A DNA stretch of 6,066 bases from Nitrospirota bacterium. GTDB lineage: Bacteria > NPL-UPA2 > JAGMAN01. The stretch spans positions 1-6,066 of the forward strand of contig JAUWHM010000036.1 of assembly GCA_030605915.1 (NCBI GenBank), written 5' to 3'. Below are positions 4,876-6,066 of the stretch, one piece after another. Position numbers and translations under genes: made by a program. The notes beneath the pieces are model-generated. The model searched no databases, was not told the origin of the DNA, and was given only the letters and a program-made list of their open reading frames with translations. How positions within the stretch are numbered: the stretch's first letter is position 1; each line of letters starts with the position of its first letter.

Positions 4876-6066
4876 TTAAAGCTCCGAGGTGACCCTTAAG
4901 ACTTCCTCTAAGGTAGTCACCCCGGCCTTAAGGCTCTCCCATCCATTCTGCCTCAGGGTTCTCATCCCTTTGCTCATAGCTACCTTCTTAATCTCTTGAG
5001 TGGAAGCCTTCTTAGAAATTAGCTCTTTAATCTCCTCATCAATGACCACCACCTCCATTATCCCAAATCTCCCTTTATAGCCAGTGTTGTTGCATTCCCG
5101 ACATCCTCTTCCCCGGTAAAATGTCACTTCCTCCGCATGGTCTATTTTGAACCCCGCCTTTTCCAAGACACTCTCTGGAATATGGTATGGTTCCTTACAC
5201 ATAGGGCAGGCCTGCCTGGCCAGCCTCTGGGCAGCCACCAGGAGGAGTGATGAGGAGATTAGGAAGGGTTCTATACCCATGTCCATCAGACGTCCAATGG
5301 CTCCAACCGCATCGTTGGTATGAAGGGTGCTGAAGGTAAGGTGTCCGGTTAGAGCGGCCTTGATGGCGATATCGGCCGTCTCCTGGTCCCTTATCTCGCC
5401 CACCATGACCACATCCGGGTCGGCCCTTAAGATAGCCCGAAGCCCACTGGCGAAGGTGAGTCCGATATCCGGCCTCACCTGAACCTGATTGATTCCTGGA
5501 AGGCGATATTCAACTGGGTCCTCCACCGTCATAATCTGCCTATCAGGAATATTAACCTGGCTTAAGGCTGAGTACAGGGTAGTGGTCTTTCCGCTGCCCG
5601 TGGGGCCAGTGATAAGAATCATGCCATAAGGCTTAATGATGCTCTCCTCCAGCTTCCCTAAGCAATCGGGTTGGAATCCTAAGTCAGCAAGTTTCACGGT
5701 CAGACTGCTTCTATCTAAAATCCGTAAAGTCAGCTTCTCCCCGAAGCTGGTGGGGATGGAATTAACGCGAAAATCTACCTCCTTTCCCCCAATTCGGATT
5801 CGAAAACGGCCATCCTGAGCCAGGCGCCGTTCGGCGATGTCCAGCTCTGAAATAATCTTGACCCGAGAGATTACGGCTGCCTGCATCCGCTTGGGGATGG
5901 AGAAGCGCTCCTGAAGGAGACCATCTATTCTATGACGAATGCGAAGTGCTCCCTCCCCTGGCTCAATGTGGATATCGCTGGCCTTCTCCTGGATAGCCTG
6001 ATTGAGAATGAAGTTCACTAACTTAATTACCGGATTCCCCTCTCCTTCAGACAGAAGCACAGAAGT
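4876..6066 (-). CDS. pilB: PilB/GspE-family type IV pilus or type II secretion assembly ATPase, 5' end outside window
   Basis: Hexameric cytoplasmic ATPase that powers pilin (type IV pilus) or pseudopilin (type II secretion) assembly at the inner membrane. Numbering from the GTG at 6060, the N2 domain (about 10-115, with a DGLL motif and FGEKLTLRIL) leads into the catalytic domain: Walker A GPTGSGKTT at 152-160, Asp box around 177-216, Walker B VVMVGEIRD at 217-225, His box LTGHLTFSTLHTND at 237-250, and a zinc-binding tetracysteine motif (C285, C288, C320, C323). The frame stays open through 6066, and family members are usually about 560-600 residues, so the GTG at 6060 is an internal valine and roughly 170-200 N-terminal residues, including any cyclic-di-GMP-binding MshEN domain, lie off the edge. 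It ends with TAA, 12 bp before the kinase gene. The family is certain. PilB versus GspE is not settled; PilB is the preferred name because of the signalling neighbours. Confidence 0.93.
   Translation of the reverse strand, partial: TSVLLSEGEGNPVIKLVNFILNQAIQEKASDIHIEPGEGALRIRHRIDGLLQERFSIPKRMQAAVISRVKIISELDIAERRLAQDGRFRIRIGGKEVDFRVNSIPTSFGEKLTLRILDRSSLTVKLADLGFQPDCLGKLEESIIKPYGMILITGPTGSGKTTTLYSALSQVNIPDRQIMTVEDPVEYRLPGINQVQVRPDIGLTFASGLRAILRADPDVVMVGEIRDQETADIAIKAALTGHLTFSTLHTNDAVGAIGRLMDMGIEPFLISSSLLLVAAQRLARQACPMCKEPYHIPESVLEKAGFKIDHAEEVTFYRGRGCRECNNTGYKGRFGIMEVVVIDEEIKELISKKASTQEIKKVAMSKGMRTLRQNGWESLKAGVTTLEEVLRVTSEL

Noticed and set aside
6058..6060. GTG as true start of the ATPase
   Set aside because: The frame is open to the window edge and the protein would lack the N-terminal domain; no ribosome-binding site can be seen in the six remaining bases.

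Overview
This window is bacterial DNA of moderate GC content, and every convincing gene reads on the minus strand, from right to left. It carries the C-terminal two thirds of a PilB/GspE-type assembly ATPase followed by a dense set of signalling genes: two histidine kinases, three receiver domains, an HD-GYP output domain and two small DNA-binding proteins. The contents (type IV pilus or type II secretion ATPase, HD-GYP, NtrB-like kinase, Fis-type HTH) suggest a diderm-type bacterium using cyclic-di-GMP signalling, but the sequence alone does not fix the phylum. Shine-Dalgarno sites are purine-rich and three sigma70-like promoters begin with a perfect TTGACA.

Unit 1 (6066 to 3161, minus strand) is a tight operon. 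The truncated pilB/gspE-like gene is followed after 12 bp by a membrane histidine kinase with a GTG start, after 2 bp by a single-domain response regulator, and after 3 bp by a stand-alone Fis-type HTH protein. The last two are in the same frame, separated only by a TGA and one codon. The following 168-bp intergenic region holds a 48-nt hairpin whose wobble pairs and GNRA tetraloop make sense only in RNA of the transcribed strand, then a near-consensus promoter.

Unit 2 (2992 to 1826) is one gene, a soluble protein with a receiver domain in front of an NtrB-like kinase. It ends at a clear intrinsic terminator. Unit 3 (1726 to 385) starts at a second TTGACA promoter and encodes a receiver/HD-GYP protein (likely cyclic-di-GMP phosphodiesterase) followed after 4 bp by a 115-residue winged-helix-like protein. 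A weaker terminator lies about 145 bp beyond it, overlapped by a third TTGACA promoter that fires leftward toward the window edge. Positions 1-384 hold no convincing gene.

A working model, by inference: the membrane kinase phosphorylates the neighbouring receiver, which acts with the Fis-type protein; the receiver-kinase adds a second phosphorelay input; and the HD-GYP regulator lowers cyclic-di-GMP, a common control on PilB-type ATPases. The individual families are known. The less ordinary features are the split receiver/Fis arrangement, the structured RNA element, and the repeated terminator-then-promoter layout with very short leaders.
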